The notes beneath the pieces were generated by a model. The model saw only the letters and a list, made by a program, of their open reading frames with translations. It was not told the DNA's origin and made no database searches. Positions 27,870-36,170 of a stretch of DNA of 37,176 nt are shown here, piece by piece (the first letter of the stretch is position 1; each line of letters starts with the position of its first letter). A program made the position numbers and the translations under genes. This DNA is from Alphaproteobacteria bacterium (lineage in GTDB: Bacteria; Pseudomonadota; Alphaproteobacteria; UBA7985; JAUIBT01), in the NCBI GenBank assembly GCA_030432195.1, contig JAUIHE010000009.1:1-37176 (forward strand), given 5' to 3'.

Positions 27870-29513
27870 ATGCATCCCAACGCCTCTAACGAGCTGTCTC
27901 AAGTCGAAGAAATTCGCATGCAGGTCATGTGGAACCGCCTCATTTCGGTTGTCGAAGAGCAGGCCATGACCTTGTTGCGAACGGCCTTTTCCACCTCGGT
28001 GCGCGAGGCCGGGGATCTGTCGGCAGGGGTCTATGACCCGCAAGGGCGTATGCTCGCGCAGGCAGTGACCGGCACGCCGGGGCACGTCAACACCATGGCT
28101 GAAGCCGTGTTGAACTTCATTGAGGCCATTCCGCGCGCGGATATGTTTCCAGGCGATACCTATGTGACCAACGACCCTTGGTTGGGCACCGGTCATTTGC
28201 ACGACATCACCATGGTCACGCCCTCTTTCAAGGGCGACACCTTGGTGGGCTTTTTCGCCTGCACCGCGCACATCGTTGATGTGGGCGGGCGGGGCTTCGG
28301 CGCCGACGGTAAATCGGTTTATGAAGAGGGGATTCAAATCCCCATCATGAAGTTTGCTGAACGCGGGCAGGTCAACCAAACCTTGCTGGCCTTGTTGCGC
28401 AGCAACGTGCGTGAACCCAATCAGGTCGTCGGCGATTTCTACTCCCTTGCCGCCTGCAACGACGTGGGCCACGCGCGCTTGATCGACATGTTGGACGAAG
28501 TGGGCTTGGCGGATCTAAACACGCTGGGCGACTTCATTTTGACCAGAACCCACAAGGCCGTCATGGAGCGCATTGCGGCCCTGCCCAAGGGCAGCTGGTA
28601 CAATGAAATGCTGACCGACGGCTATGATGACCCGATCAACTTGGCTGCCACGGTGACGATTGGCGAAAACAAGGTCCTGGTTGATTTCACCGGCTCTGAT
28701 CCGGTGAGCCGTTGGGGCATCAACTGCCCGCTGATCTATACCAAGGCCTACGCTTGTTATGCCATCAAGTGTGTGGTCGCCCCCGATATCCCCAACAACT
28801 CGGCGTCTTTGGCGGCCTTTGATATCTCCTCGCCGGTCAATATCGTCAATGCACAGCGCCCGGCCCCGGTCTCTTTGCGTCACGTCATTGGCCACATGGT
28901 GCCAGACGTGGTGCTGGGCGCGTTGAGCCAGGCACTGCCCGGTCAAATCCAGGCCGAAGGCGCTGGGGCGCTGTGGAATATCCACATCTCAGCGCGTCCA
29001 GCGGCGGGGCACGAGGGACGCCGGGCCGAGGTCTTGATGTTCAACTCGGGCGGTGGCGGTGCGCGCCCCAGCCTGGACGGCCTGTCCGCAACGGCCTTCC
29101 CCTCCGGGGTGCACACCATGCCGATTGAGGCCACAGAGCATACCGGGCCGATCGTGATTTGGCGCAAGGAGCTGCGCCCGGATTCTGGGGGGGATGGTCG
29201 GTTTCGCGGCGGCTTGGGCCAAACTATCGAGATTGCGCCGATCGACGGTCACGAGTTTGAATTCTCTGCCATGTTCGACCGGGTTCACACGCCCCCGCGC
29301 GGACGCGATGGCGGCCAAGACGGGGCGCCCGGTGGTGTCGCCCTGGACGACGGCACGGTACTGAGGCCCAAGGGTTGGCAGTTCGTGCCGGCTGGTCGGC
29401 GCCTAATATTGAACGCTCCTGGCGGGGGCGGCTTTGGTGACCCGGCAAAGCGACCGGACGAGCAGCGCGCAGAGGACGGCCTAAGGGGATATGTCACCAC
29501 GGACAAGGACTAA
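27870..29513 (+). CDS. Hydantoinase/oxoprolinase family protein, subunit B (HyuB)
   Basis: Partner subunit of HyuA. 547 residues, complete Hydantoinase_B domain. Family blocks: TAFSTSVREAGDLSAGVYD near 44-62, GTPGHVNTM, NDPWLGTGHLHDITMV near 102-117 with His residues that may bind metal, GGGGARPSLDGLSA region in the last third, RGGLGQ and a C-terminal GGGGFGDP glycine loop. Gap to subunit A is three bases. Next gene downstream is a LysR regulator 75 bases away on the same strand. Confidence 0.93.
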   Translation: MHPNASNELSQVEEIRMQVMWNRLISVVEEQAMTLLRTAFSTSVREAGDLSAGVYDPQGRMLAQAVTGTPGHVNTMAEAVLNFIEAIPRADMFPGDTYVTNDPWLGTGHLHDITMVTPSFKGDTLVGFFACTAHIVDVGGRGFGADGKSVYEEGIQIPIMKFAERGQVNQTLLALLRSNVREPNQVVGDFYSLAACNDVGHARLIDMLDEVGLADLNTLGDFILTRTHKAVMERIAALPKGSWYNEMLTDGYDDPINLAATVTIGENKVLVDFTGSDPVSRWGINCPLIYTKAYACYAIKCVVAPDIPNNSASLAAFDISSPVNIVNAQRPAPVSLRHVIGHMVPDVVLGALSQALPGQIQAEGAGALWNIHISARPAAGHEGRRAEVLMFNSGGGGARPSLDGLSATAFPSGVHTMPIEATEHTGPIVIWRKELRPDSGGDGRFRGGLGQTIEIAPIDGHEFEFSAMFDRVHTPPRGRDGGQDGAPGGVALDDGTVLRPKGWQFVPAGRRLILNAPGGGGFGDPAKRPDEQRAEDGLRGYVTTDKD

Positions 29514-29587
29514 GGAACTCAGCTCGTGCGTTTCAGATCGCGTCATAGCGCGGGACATGCGCGCCCGCAGAACATAGGTCTTGTTCT

Positions 29588-30559
29588 GTGACAGCGCCGT
29601 CATTTCGTCTGCCGCCGCTCAATGCTTTGCGGGTCTTTTGGGCCGTCATGCGCATGGGCAGCTTTCGAAGTGCGGCCGAAGAATTGTTGGTCACGCCACA
29701 AGCAGTCAGCCAGCAGATCAAGCTGCTAGAGGACATCTTGGGCGTGCCTTTGTTTGTGCGCAAGGGCAGGGTTGTCGAGCCAACGGAGCCCGCGATCGTG
29801 CTGTCTCACTTCGTTGAAGCGGGGTTCTCTGAGCTGAGCGAAGGGGTGCGCCGGGTCATCAATGCAGGCTATCGCAACCGCATCAATATCAACGTGTCAC
29901 CCTACTTTGCGACCCGCTACCTCATGGAGCGGCTAGAGAGCTTTCACGCTCAGTTGCCCGACGTTGACCTGCGCCTTACCACCCGCATTGAGACGCCGGA
30001 TTTTGCCTCTGATGAGGTGGATGCCTCTATACAATGGGGCTATGGGGCTTGGGGAGACCTGGAAGCAACCCTGCTGTTGCACGATCACAAAATCCTGTGT
30101 TGCACCGCGGCGATTGCGCAGCGCATCCAAACGCCGGCAGACCTCACCAGGTTCAAGCTTTTGCATCCGGTATCAACGCGCCGCCTCTGGGATCAGGCCC
30201 TAGAGCACCTGAACGCTAGAGGGCACGTGAGCACCGAAGGGCAGTTGGGCGTTGACCGGCAAGACTCTGCGGGGGTGATGGAATTCCATGATGCCGCAAC
30301 CATGCGCCGAGCCACCCTCTCGGGTCTCGGGGTAGGCCTGCTGTCGCGCATTGATGCGGTGCAGGACATCGCTACAGGCAAGCTGGTTGCCCCGTTTGGG
30401 GTGGCAGCTTTGGCCGACATGCCGCTGGATCAGGTGCCCGGCTTCTATCTGGTGCTGCCACGCGGGCATCGTCGAGTGGAGACAGTGGCGGCCTTTTGTG
30501 ATTGGATCGTTGCCGAGGACTGGCAAAGCCTGGAGCCGAGCCTGGAGTCAGGCCTTTAG
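29588..30559 (+). CDS. LysR-family regulator (GcvA-like subgroup)
   Basis: 323 residues. N-terminal LPPLNALRVFWAVMRMGSF and SAAEELLVTPQAVSQQIKLL at about 25-44 form the winged helix; the LPPLNALR opening is typical of GcvA-type LysR proteins. Effector domain from about residue 95. Starts at GTG 29588-29590. It is on the same strand as the hyuAB cluster, 75 bases downstream, so it is the likely regulator of that cluster though not divergent. Its stop codon lies inside the first copy of a 16-base tandem repeat. Confidence 0.9.
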   Translation: MTAPSFRLPPLNALRVFWAVMRMGSFRSAAEELLVTPQAVSQQIKLLEDILGVPLFVRKGRVVEPTEPAIVLSHFVEAGFSELSEGVRRVINAGYRNRININVSPYFATRYLMERLESFHAQLPDVDLRLTTRIETPDFASDEVDASIQWGYGAWGDLEATLLLHDHKILCCTAAIAQRIQTPADLTRFKLLHPVSTRRLWDQALEHLNARGHVSTEGQLGVDRQDSAGVMEFHDAATMRRATLSGLGVGLLSRIDAVQDIATGKLVAPFGVAALADMPLDQVPGFYLVLPRGHRRVETVAAFCDWIVAEDWQSLEPSLESGL

Positions 30560-30606
30560 CCCGGTGGTCTGCTAGCCTGGTGGACTGCTAGCCTGGTGGT
30601 GTGTAG
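30557..30606 (+). repeat. 16-base tandem repeat, about three copies
   Basis: Unit TAGCCYGGTGGWCTGC at 30557-30572 and 30573-30588, with a third partial copy to about 30606. The first unit contains the TAG stop of the LysR gene. Each copy holds an in-frame or near-frame TAG, so the array acts as a run of stops. Confidence 0.8.
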
Positions 30607-30616
30607 CGCCGGCTAC

Positions 30617-30643
30617 TCTTGCTCCCAATAATCTTGCTCCCAA
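30617..30643 (+). repeat. Direct repeat of 12 bases with 15-base period
   Basis: TCTTGCTCCCAA at 30617-30628 and again at 30632-30643, just before the DUF1697 gene. Confidence 0.75.
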
Positions 30644-30667
30644 GTGACCAAGGGATGGTTGGCGATT

Positions 30668-31186
30668 ATGAAACGATACGTGGTTCTGTTGCGCGGCGTC
30701 ATGCCGACGGGTCGTACGAAAGTTCCGATGGCCGAGGCGCGGCAGGTCTTGCGCGATGCGGGCTATGACCACGTGCGCAGCTATATCGCCAGTGGTAATT
30801 TCTTGCTCGACACGCCAAAAACCGCCGAGGCTTTGGCGCGCGACGTGCGCGCACTCATTGCTCAGCGCATTGGCCCGGACCTGGAAGTCCTTGTGCGCAC
30901 CGGCGCCGAGATCGAGGCCGTGCTGGCGGCCAATCCGTTTATCGAAGGAAAGCCCAATCAAGTCTTGGTCACTTTCTTGCCAACCCTTGCGCCACCGGAT
31001 TTTATGGACGGTGTTGAGACACCGGGGCGTGAACAGGTGGTGGTTGCAGGGCGTGAGATCTATTTGCACACCCCCGACAGCATTGGGCGCAGCAAACTCA
31101 AGCTGCCCCTTTGCGCCAAGCTCGGGACCGCGCGAAATCTCAATACGCTGCGAAAGCTGGCCCAGATGGCGTGCGAAGATGGCTAG
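30668..31186 (+). CDS. DUF1697 family protein
   Basis: 172-residue cytoplasmic protein of unknown function. The N-terminal RYVVLLRGV, KVPMAEARQVLRDAGY near 19-34 and SYIASGNFLL near 40-49 match the DUF1697 pattern. ATG 30668 is the start that gives the family N-terminus; an in-frame upstream start at 30644 adds only eight residues. A ribosome site is weak (AAGGG at 30650-30654 is far). Flanked on both sides by short tandem repeats and not obviously tied to either neighbouring operon. Confidence 0.85.
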   Translation: MKRYVVLLRGVMPTGRTKVPMAEARQVLRDAGYDHVRSYIASGNFLLDTPKTAEALARDVRALIAQRIGPDLEVLVRTGAEIEAVLAANPFIEGKPNQVLVTFLPTLAPPDFMDGVETPGREQVVVAGREIYLHTPDSIGRSKLKLPLCAKLGTARNLNTLRKLAQMACEDG

Positions 31187-31267
31187 CGTTGGCGGCCTGG
31201 GTCGGAATTCGGCTAGACAGGGGCGGCCTTTGCGGCTTGTCTTTGGCTCTGCGCTCGCGCTGCCAGT

Positions 31268-31303
31268 CCCAGTCAAAGCGCCCAGTCAAAGCGCCAGTCA
31301 ATG
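31268..31303 (+). repeat. 13-base tandem repeat, nearly three copies
   Basis: CCCAGTCAAAGCG at 31268-31280 and 31281-31293, then a partial CCAGTCAA copy from 31294. It ends just before the ribosome site (AGGA) of the gene at 31316. Confidence 0.8.
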
Positions 31304-31315
31304 AGGAAGTCTTAG

Positions 31316-32083
31316 ATGAATATTGCCGTTTGGTCCGGCCCACGCAATCTGTCTACTGCCATGATGTACGCCTTCGGCGCGCGCGAAGATTTCGGCGTTT
31401 GGGACGAGCCCTTCTATGCGGCCTACCTGGCCCATACCGGTCTGGATCACCCGATGGGCGATGCGATTATCGCCGCCGGTCTGCGTGAGCCCACCAAAGT
31501 TGCCGAGCGCTGCGCGGGCTCTGCGCCCGCAGGCCAACCGCATTTTTATCAAAAGCACATGACCCACCACATGATAGAGGCCATGCCGCGCGATTGGTTT
31601 GAAAGCGTGAAGCACGTCTTTTTGATTCGTCACCCGGCGCGCGTTCTGGCGAGCTACGCGGCCAAGCGCGAGAACCCGACCCTGGAAGACATCGGCTTCG
31701 TCCAACAAGCAGAAATCTTCGAGGAGGTGTGCGCGCGCGGCTTGCAAACGGTTGTGATTGACAGCCATGACATCCGGCAAGAGCCCGCGCCCATGTTGCG
31801 CGCCCTGTGTGATGCGTTGGGCCTAAGCTTCGAACCTGCCATGTTGTCCTGGCCTGCCGGGGGGCACAAGGATGACGGGGTTTGGGCGGCGCATTGGTAC
31901 GACGCGGTGCATCGCTCAACGGGGTTTGCTGGGCCAGAAGGGCCGATGCCCGCGGTCAACGATGCCTTGGCTCCGATCTATGACGCGGCCCTGCAACCCT
32001 ACGAGCGTTTGAGGGCGGCGGCACTCCCTCTCTCACAAGCGGCTGGCTCTGAGAGGGCTGGCTTGCAGGAGGCCGGGGCATGA
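31316..32083 (+). CDS. Sulfotransferase-like P-loop protein
   Basis: 255 residues. The N-terminal strand-loop VWSGPRNLSTAMM at about 5-17 resembles the 5'-phosphosulfate loop of sulfotransferases, and FLIRHPARVLASYAAKR near 102-118 resembles their 3'-phosphate motif with conserved Arg and Ser. True enzyme activity is unproven for this branch. ATG 31316 has AGGA eight bases upstream. It overlaps the class IV aminotransferase by four bases (ATGA). Plant BCAT-like proteins that carry an extra N-terminal domain ahead of a class IV aminotransferase may correspond to a fusion of these two genes; I recall this and did not check it. Confidence 0.75.
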   Translation: MNIAVWSGPRNLSTAMMYAFGAREDFGVWDEPFYAAYLAHTGLDHPMGDAIIAAGLREPTKVAERCAGSAPAGQPHFYQKHMTHHMIEAMPRDWFESVKHVFLIRHPARVLASYAAKRENPTLEDIGFVQQAEIFEEVCARGLQTVVIDSHDIRQEPAPMLRALCDALGLSFEPAMLSWPAGGHKDDGVWAAHWYDAVHRSTGFAGPEGPMPAVNDALAPIYDAALQPYERLRAAALPLSQAAGSERAGLQEAGA

Positions 32084-33060
32084 GTTTTGATCTGAACGAC
32101 ACCCTCACCACGCACAGCTCTGAGCACGACCCGCGCAACGATGACTTGCTGATCTATGTCAACGGCGCTTTGGTGCCCAAAGACCAGGCGGTTGTGTCGG
32201 TCTATGACTCAGGCTTCATGCTGGGCGATGGCATGTGGGAGGGCATGCGGCTCTATGACGGCCAATGGGCGTTCTTCGATGAGCACATGGACCGACTGTT
32301 CGGGAGCTGCAAGGCGATTGATCTGGACATCGGCCTCACCCGCGATCAGGTGCGGGCCCTGCTGGATCAGACAGCGGCGGCCAATGGCATGACGGGGGAC
32401 GCGCATTGCCGCCTGATGATTACGCGCGGGCGCAAGGCCAAGCCGTTTCAACACCCTTCGCTGAGCCGCTGGGGGCCAACTATCGTCGCGATCGTGGAGC
32501 ACTCTAGGCCCGCTGACGCGCTAGCGGCAAAGGGCATCCGGTTGGCGAGCGTGCCGCAGGTGAGGGGCCTGCCGCACAGCCAAGACCCTAAATTCAACAG
32601 CCATTCGAAATTGAACTGTGTGATTGCCTGCCTACAGGCCGAGCAGGCTGGGGCGGATGAAGGCTTGATGCTGGACCCCCATGGGTTTGTGAACACCACC
32701 AACGCCTGTAACTTTTTCATCGTGACAAAGGGCGAGGTTTGGACCTCGACCGGCGATTATTGCATGAACGGCGTGACCCGCCAGAAAGTCATCGACCTAT
32801 GCCGGGCCAACGATATCCCGGTTTTTGAGAAAAACTTCTCCCTCTATGAAGCCTACAGCGCGGATGAGGCCTTCTTGACCGAGACCTTTGGTGCGCAGAC
32901 CTCCGTTGGCGAAATTGACGGGCGGACAATTGGCAATGATGCGCGCCCGGTCACCAACCACATTCGGGCGCTGTACAAGGAATTGGTCCAGCGTAATATC
33001 GAAAGCCAGAAAGGCTCGCGCGGGCAGCAAAAACGATCAGATGATGGTCAGTTCAGTTAA
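32080..33060 (+). CDS. Class IV PLP aminotransferase, atypical (BCAT/D-amino acid aminotransferase fold)
   Basis: Fold-type IV PLP protein of 326 residues. The Schiff-base Lys177 is in NSHSKLN. The family's PLP nitrogen-binding Glu, five residues before the Asn of the N-x-F motif, is missing: the segment reads VNTTNACNFFIV with Thr206 at that place. The phosphate-cup TSTGDYCMNGVTRQ near 223-236 and TETFGAQTSVGEIDGR near 265-280 are intact, so the protein is not decayed. N-terminal VSVYDSGFMLGDGMWEG is typical. ATGA overlap with the P-loop gene. The branched-chain importer follows after 176 bases, so an amino acid substrate is likely. Confidence 0.87.
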   Translation: MSFDLNDTLTTHSSEHDPRNDDLLIYVNGALVPKDQAVVSVYDSGFMLGDGMWEGMRLYDGQWAFFDEHMDRLFGSCKAIDLDIGLTRDQVRALLDQTAAANGMTGDAHCRLMITRGRKAKPFQHPSLSRWGPTIVAIVEHSRPADALAAKGIRLASVPQVRGLPHSQDPKFNSHSKLNCVIACLQAEQAGADEGLMLDPHGFVNTTNACNFFIVTKGEVWTSTGDYCMNGVTRQKVIDLCRANDIPVFEKNFSLYEAYSADEAFLTETFGAQTSVGEIDGRTIGNDARPVTNHIRALYKELVQRNIESQKGSRGQQKRSDDGQFS

Positions 33061-33108
33061 CCAAATGACCAAAAACCTCACTTATTCAAAGGAAATCTCC
33101 CGCGACGG

Positions 33109-33137
33109 TTGACAAAGCGGCGGAATAAGTTTTGATC
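33109..33137 (+). promoter_or_regulatory. Possible promoter of livJ
   Basis: A perfect TTGACA (33109-33114) lies about 120 bases before livJ. At 16-17 bases spacing the -10 region is TTTGAT/TTGATC, a weak match. The long 5' leader and strong -35 fit a well expressed binding protein. Confidence 0.4.
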
Positions 33138-33236
33138 GTGCCATTGACCACCGGCATGTCTGTAGACATGGACAAGCTGGTTGGCAATTCTGGAGGTGAG
33201 CAAGCTCAATCTCCATCCGATAACAGGGAGAAAAAC

Positions 33237-34421
33237 ATGAAAAAACTCATTACAGCGACTGCAGCCTGCGCACTGATGGCTGGCGCCGCTTACGCTGAAG
33301 AAATCAAGATCGGTGTTATTCTGGGCTTCACCGGCCCCATCGAATCGACCGTTGCCCACATGGGCCCTGCGGCTGACCTGGCCATCAAAGAAGTTTCTGA
33401 CAGCGGCAAGCTGTTGGGCGGCGCGACTGTTGTTCCCGTCCACGGTGACACCGGCTGTATTGACTCGGCTGGTGCGGTTGCTGCGACCGAGCGTTTGGTT
33501 ACAGCCGATGGCGTAAAAGGCATCGTTGGCGGTGACTGTTCTGGTGTGACCGGCGCTATGCTGCAAAACGTTGCGCGCCCGAACGGCGTTGTGATGATTT
33601 CACCATCAGCTACTTCACCCGGTCTGACAACAGCTGAAGATGACGGCCTGTTCTTCCGTACGGCGCCTTCTGATGCGCGCCAGGGCCAGATCATGGCTGA
33701 CATCATGATGGATCAGGGTATCACGTCTGCTGCTGTTACCTACACCAACAACGACTACGGTAAGGGTCTTGCTGACGCTTTCCAGGCTGCTTATGAAGCT
33801 GCTGGTGGTAGCGTTACGCTTAGCGCTCCGCACGAAGACGGCAAGGCAGACTACTCTGCGGAAATCGGCGCCCTGGCTTCTGCTGGTGGTGATCGTCTGG
33901 TTGTCGCTGGCTATGTTGACCAAGGTGGTTCAGGCATGGTCCGCGCCGCTTTGGACTCCGGTGCCTTCGATACCTTCCAGTTCGTTGACGGCATGATTTC
34001 TGACAAGTTGATCGAAAACTTTGGCGCAGAAATCGACGGTTCTGCTGGTCAGCACCCCAGCCCTTCTCCTGAGTTGGCTGCACGCTTCAAAGAGATCGCA
34101 GGCGGCAATGGTTTCGAGCCTACCTATGCCTTCGCTCCTGAGTCTTACGACGCAGCTGCTCTGATCTTGTTGGCGATGCAGGCTGCTGGTTCTTCTGACC
34201 CGGCGGACTACAAGTCTAAGGTCATGGATGTAGCAAACGCTCCGGGTGAGCCAATCCAAGCTGGCGAGTTGGCCAAGGCTCTGGATATCCTGGCTGCTGG
34301 CGGCGACATCGACTACATCGGCGCCACTGGCGTTGAGCTGGTTGGTCCAGGTGAAGCGGCGGGTAACTACCGCGAAATGACCGTTGAAGGTGGCATGGAC
34401 AAAACTGTCAGCTACCGTTAA
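33237..34421 (+). CDS. Branched-chain amino acid type ABC transporter, periplasmic binding protein
   Basis: 394-residue periplasmic binding protein of the Peripla_BP_6 (LivJ/LivK) family. Signal peptide MKKLITATAACALMAGAAYA, mature part starting EEIKIGVILGFTG. Conserved GDTGCIDSAGAV and GGDCSG blocks hold two Cys near 74 and 101 that may form a disulfide; TNNDYGKGLADAF near 166-178 is the usual lobe motif. ATG 33237 has AGGGAGA upstream; the frame extends to 33132 without a ribosome site. Codon use is strongly biased (GCT, GGT, TCT), as in ndk, which suggests high expression. Followed by a terminator, then livG. The ligand could be an amide, urea or other amino acid. Confidence 0.92.
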   Translation: MKKLITATAACALMAGAAYAEEIKIGVILGFTGPIESTVAHMGPAADLAIKEVSDSGKLLGGATVVPVHGDTGCIDSAGAVAATERLVTADGVKGIVGGDCSGVTGAMLQNVARPNGVVMISPSATSPGLTTAEDDGLFFRTAPSDARQGQIMADIMMDQGITSAAVTYTNNDYGKGLADAFQAAYEAAGGSVTLSAPHEDGKADYSAEIGALASAGGDRLVVAGYVDQGGSGMVRAALDSGAFDTFQFVDGMISDKLIENFGAEIDGSAGQHPSPSPELAARFKEIAGGNGFEPTYAFAPESYDAAALILLAMQAAGSSDPADYKSKVMDVANAPGEPIQAGELAKALDILAAGGDIDYIGATGVELVGPGEAAGNYREMTVEGGMDKTVSYR

Positions 34422-34440
34422 TCGGTTCGCATGAACAAGG

Positions 34441-34476
34441 AAACAGCCCGGACCCGTTCGTGTTCGGGCTGTTTTT
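34441..34476 (+). terminator. Rho-independent terminator after the binding-protein gene
   Basis: Stem ACAGCCCG (34443-34450) with CGGGCTGT (34465-34472), extended by A-T and G-T pairs, ten-base loop, then TTTTT. It explains how the binding protein can be made in excess over the downstream ATPases, by partial read-through or a second promoter in 34477-34671. Confidence 0.88.
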
Positions 34477-34671
34477 GTATAGACCGGTTGTTCATCCAAG
34501 CGACGTAGCTTTGTTTGGATCGGCTCAACAATAAAGTTCAAACTTGACTTCCAGCCGCCAACGAGTGGGCTGCATACATTAATCCCAGAAAATGCTGGCT
34601 TGCCCGCTTAACAAGTCAATAATTTCTGGGCGATCAGGTAAGAACAAGGACTAAACCGGAGGGGAATACAG

Positions 34672-35454
34672 GTGATCAAGGTTGAGAACCTGCACAAGCA
34701 TTTCGGCGGCTTTCATGCTGTTGATGGCGCCAGCTTGGAGATCGCGGAAGGCTCGATCACAGGATTGATTGGCCCGAACGGTGCAGGAAAAACGACGTTA
34801 TTTAACGTCATCGCGGGCGTTCATGCGCCCACTTCAGGGCGCGTGACCTTGAAAGGCGAGGACATTACGGGTCTGCCGCCACACGAGCTTTTCCACAAGG
34901 GTGTCTTGCGCACCTTTCAGATTGCGCACGAATTTAGTTCGATGACCTGCCGCGAGAACCTGATGATGGTACCGTCAGGGCAGTCGGGCGAAACGCTGTG
35001 GAACACCTGGTTCGGCCGAAAGAAAATCGCAGCGGAAGAAGAAGCCCTGCGCGCCAAAGCCGACGAGGTTTTGGAATTCTTGACCATCAGCCACCTGGCG
35101 GACCACAAGGCGGGTCAGGTATCGGGCGGCCAAAAGAAGCTGTTGGAGCTTGGGCGCACCATGATGGTTGACGCCAAGATCGTATTTCTGGACGAGGTTG
35201 GGGCTGGTGTGAACCGGACCCTGCTCAACACCATCGGCGATGCCATCATCCGCCTGAATAAAGAACGCGGCTATACCTTCGTGGTCATTGAGCACGATAT
35301 GGATTTCATCGGCCGTCTGTGTGACCCGGTCATTTGTATGGCCGAAGGCAAGGTTTTGGCCGAAGGCACCTTGGATGAGATCAAGGCCAATGAGCACGTG
35401 ATCGAAGCCTACCTGGGAACTGGTCTTAAAAACAAACAGAAGGGAGCCGCCTGA
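34672..35454 (+). CDS. livG: Branched-chain amino acid type ABC transporter ATPase LivG
   Basis: 260-residue cytoplasmic ATPase. Walker A GPNGAGKTT near 34-42, Q-loop LRTFQIAHEF near 81-90, signature VSGGQKKLLELGR near 145-157, Walker B VFLDEVGAGVN near 167-177 and the H-loop VIEHDMDFI near 204-212. Val stands after the catalytic Glu where LivG usually has Pro, a mild change. The C-terminal RTFQ/EHDMDF set marks LivG and not LivF. GTG 34672-34674 has GGAGGGG seven bases upstream. Its TGA shares one base with the livF ATG. Confidence 0.95.
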   Translation: MIKVENLHKHFGGFHAVDGASLEIAEGSITGLIGPNGAGKTTLFNVIAGVHAPTSGRVTLKGEDITGLPPHELFHKGVLRTFQIAHEFSSMTCRENLMMVPSGQSGETLWNTWFGRKKIAAEEEALRAKADEVLEFLTISHLADHKAGQVSGGQKKLLELGRTMMVDAKIVFLDEVGAGVNRTLLNTIGDAIIRLNKERGYTFVVIEHDMDFIGRLCDPVICMAEGKVLAEGTLDEIKANEHVIEAYLGTGLKNKQKGAA

Positions 35455-36167
35455 TGTCAGAACCCTTCCTGATTGGTGACAGCATGACCGGCGGCTATGG
35501 CAATGGCCCCGACATTCTGCACAATTGTACGGTTGCCGTGGAAAGGGGCGAAATCGCTGTGATTGTCGGCCCCAACGGCGCCGGTAAGTCCACCGCGATG
35601 AAAGCCGTGTTCGGCATGCTCAATGTACGCGACGGCGCGGTGCGTTTGGATGGTGAGGATATCACCTCTTTAAGTCCACAAGACCGCGTGCTGAAGGGCA
35701 TGGGATTCGTGCCGCAAACGCACAACATCTTCACGTCGATGACCGTGGAAGAAAACCTTGAGATGGGTGCTTTCATCCGCACGGACGACTTCAGCGAAAC
35801 CATGGAGCAGGTCTATCACCTGTTCCCCATCCTGCGCGAAAAGCGCCACCAGCATGCGGGCGAGCTGTCCGGCGGCCAGCGCCAACAAGTCGCCGTGGGC
35901 CGTGCGTTGATGACCCAACCGAAAGTCTTGATGCTGGATGAGCCCACCGCGGGCGTGAGCCCTATCGTCATGGATGAACTGTTTGACCGCATTATCGAAG
36001 TTGCGCGAACGGGCATTCCTATTTTGATGGTGGAGCAAAACGCCCGCCAAGCTTTGGAGATTGCCGACAAGGGCTTTGTGCTGGTGCAAGGGCGTAACGC
36101 CTACACAGGAACAGGCCAGGAGCTGTTGGCTGATCCTGAAGTCCGCAAGTCATTCCTGGGGGGCTAA
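35454..36167 (+). CDS. livF: Branched-chain amino acid type ABC transporter ATPase LivF
   Basis: 237-residue second ATPase of the importer. Walker A GPNGAGKST near 39-47, Q-loop FVPQTHNIF near 84-92, signature LSGGQRQQVAVGRAL near 140-154, Walker B LMLDEPTAGVSP near 160-171 and VEQNARQAL near 193-201, a LivF hallmark in place of the H-loop EHD. ATG overlaps the livG stop (TGATG). Three bases separate it from livH. Confidence 0.95.
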   Translation: MSEPFLIGDSMTGGYGNGPDILHNCTVAVERGEIAVIVGPNGAGKSTAMKAVFGMLNVRDGAVRLDGEDITSLSPQDRVLKGMGFVPQTHNIFTSMTVEENLEMGAFIRTDDFSETMEQVYHLFPILREKRHQHAGELSGGQRQQVAVGRALMTQPKVLMLDEPTAGVSPIVMDELFDRIIEVARTGIPILMVEQNARQALEIADKGFVLVQGRNAYTGTGQELLADPEVRKSFLGG

Positions 36168-36170
36168 GAC

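Noticed and set aside
27285-28472. 395-codon open frame on the minus strand
   Set aside because: Lies fully opposite hyuA and hyuB, has no family motif and no ribosome site; shadow frame.
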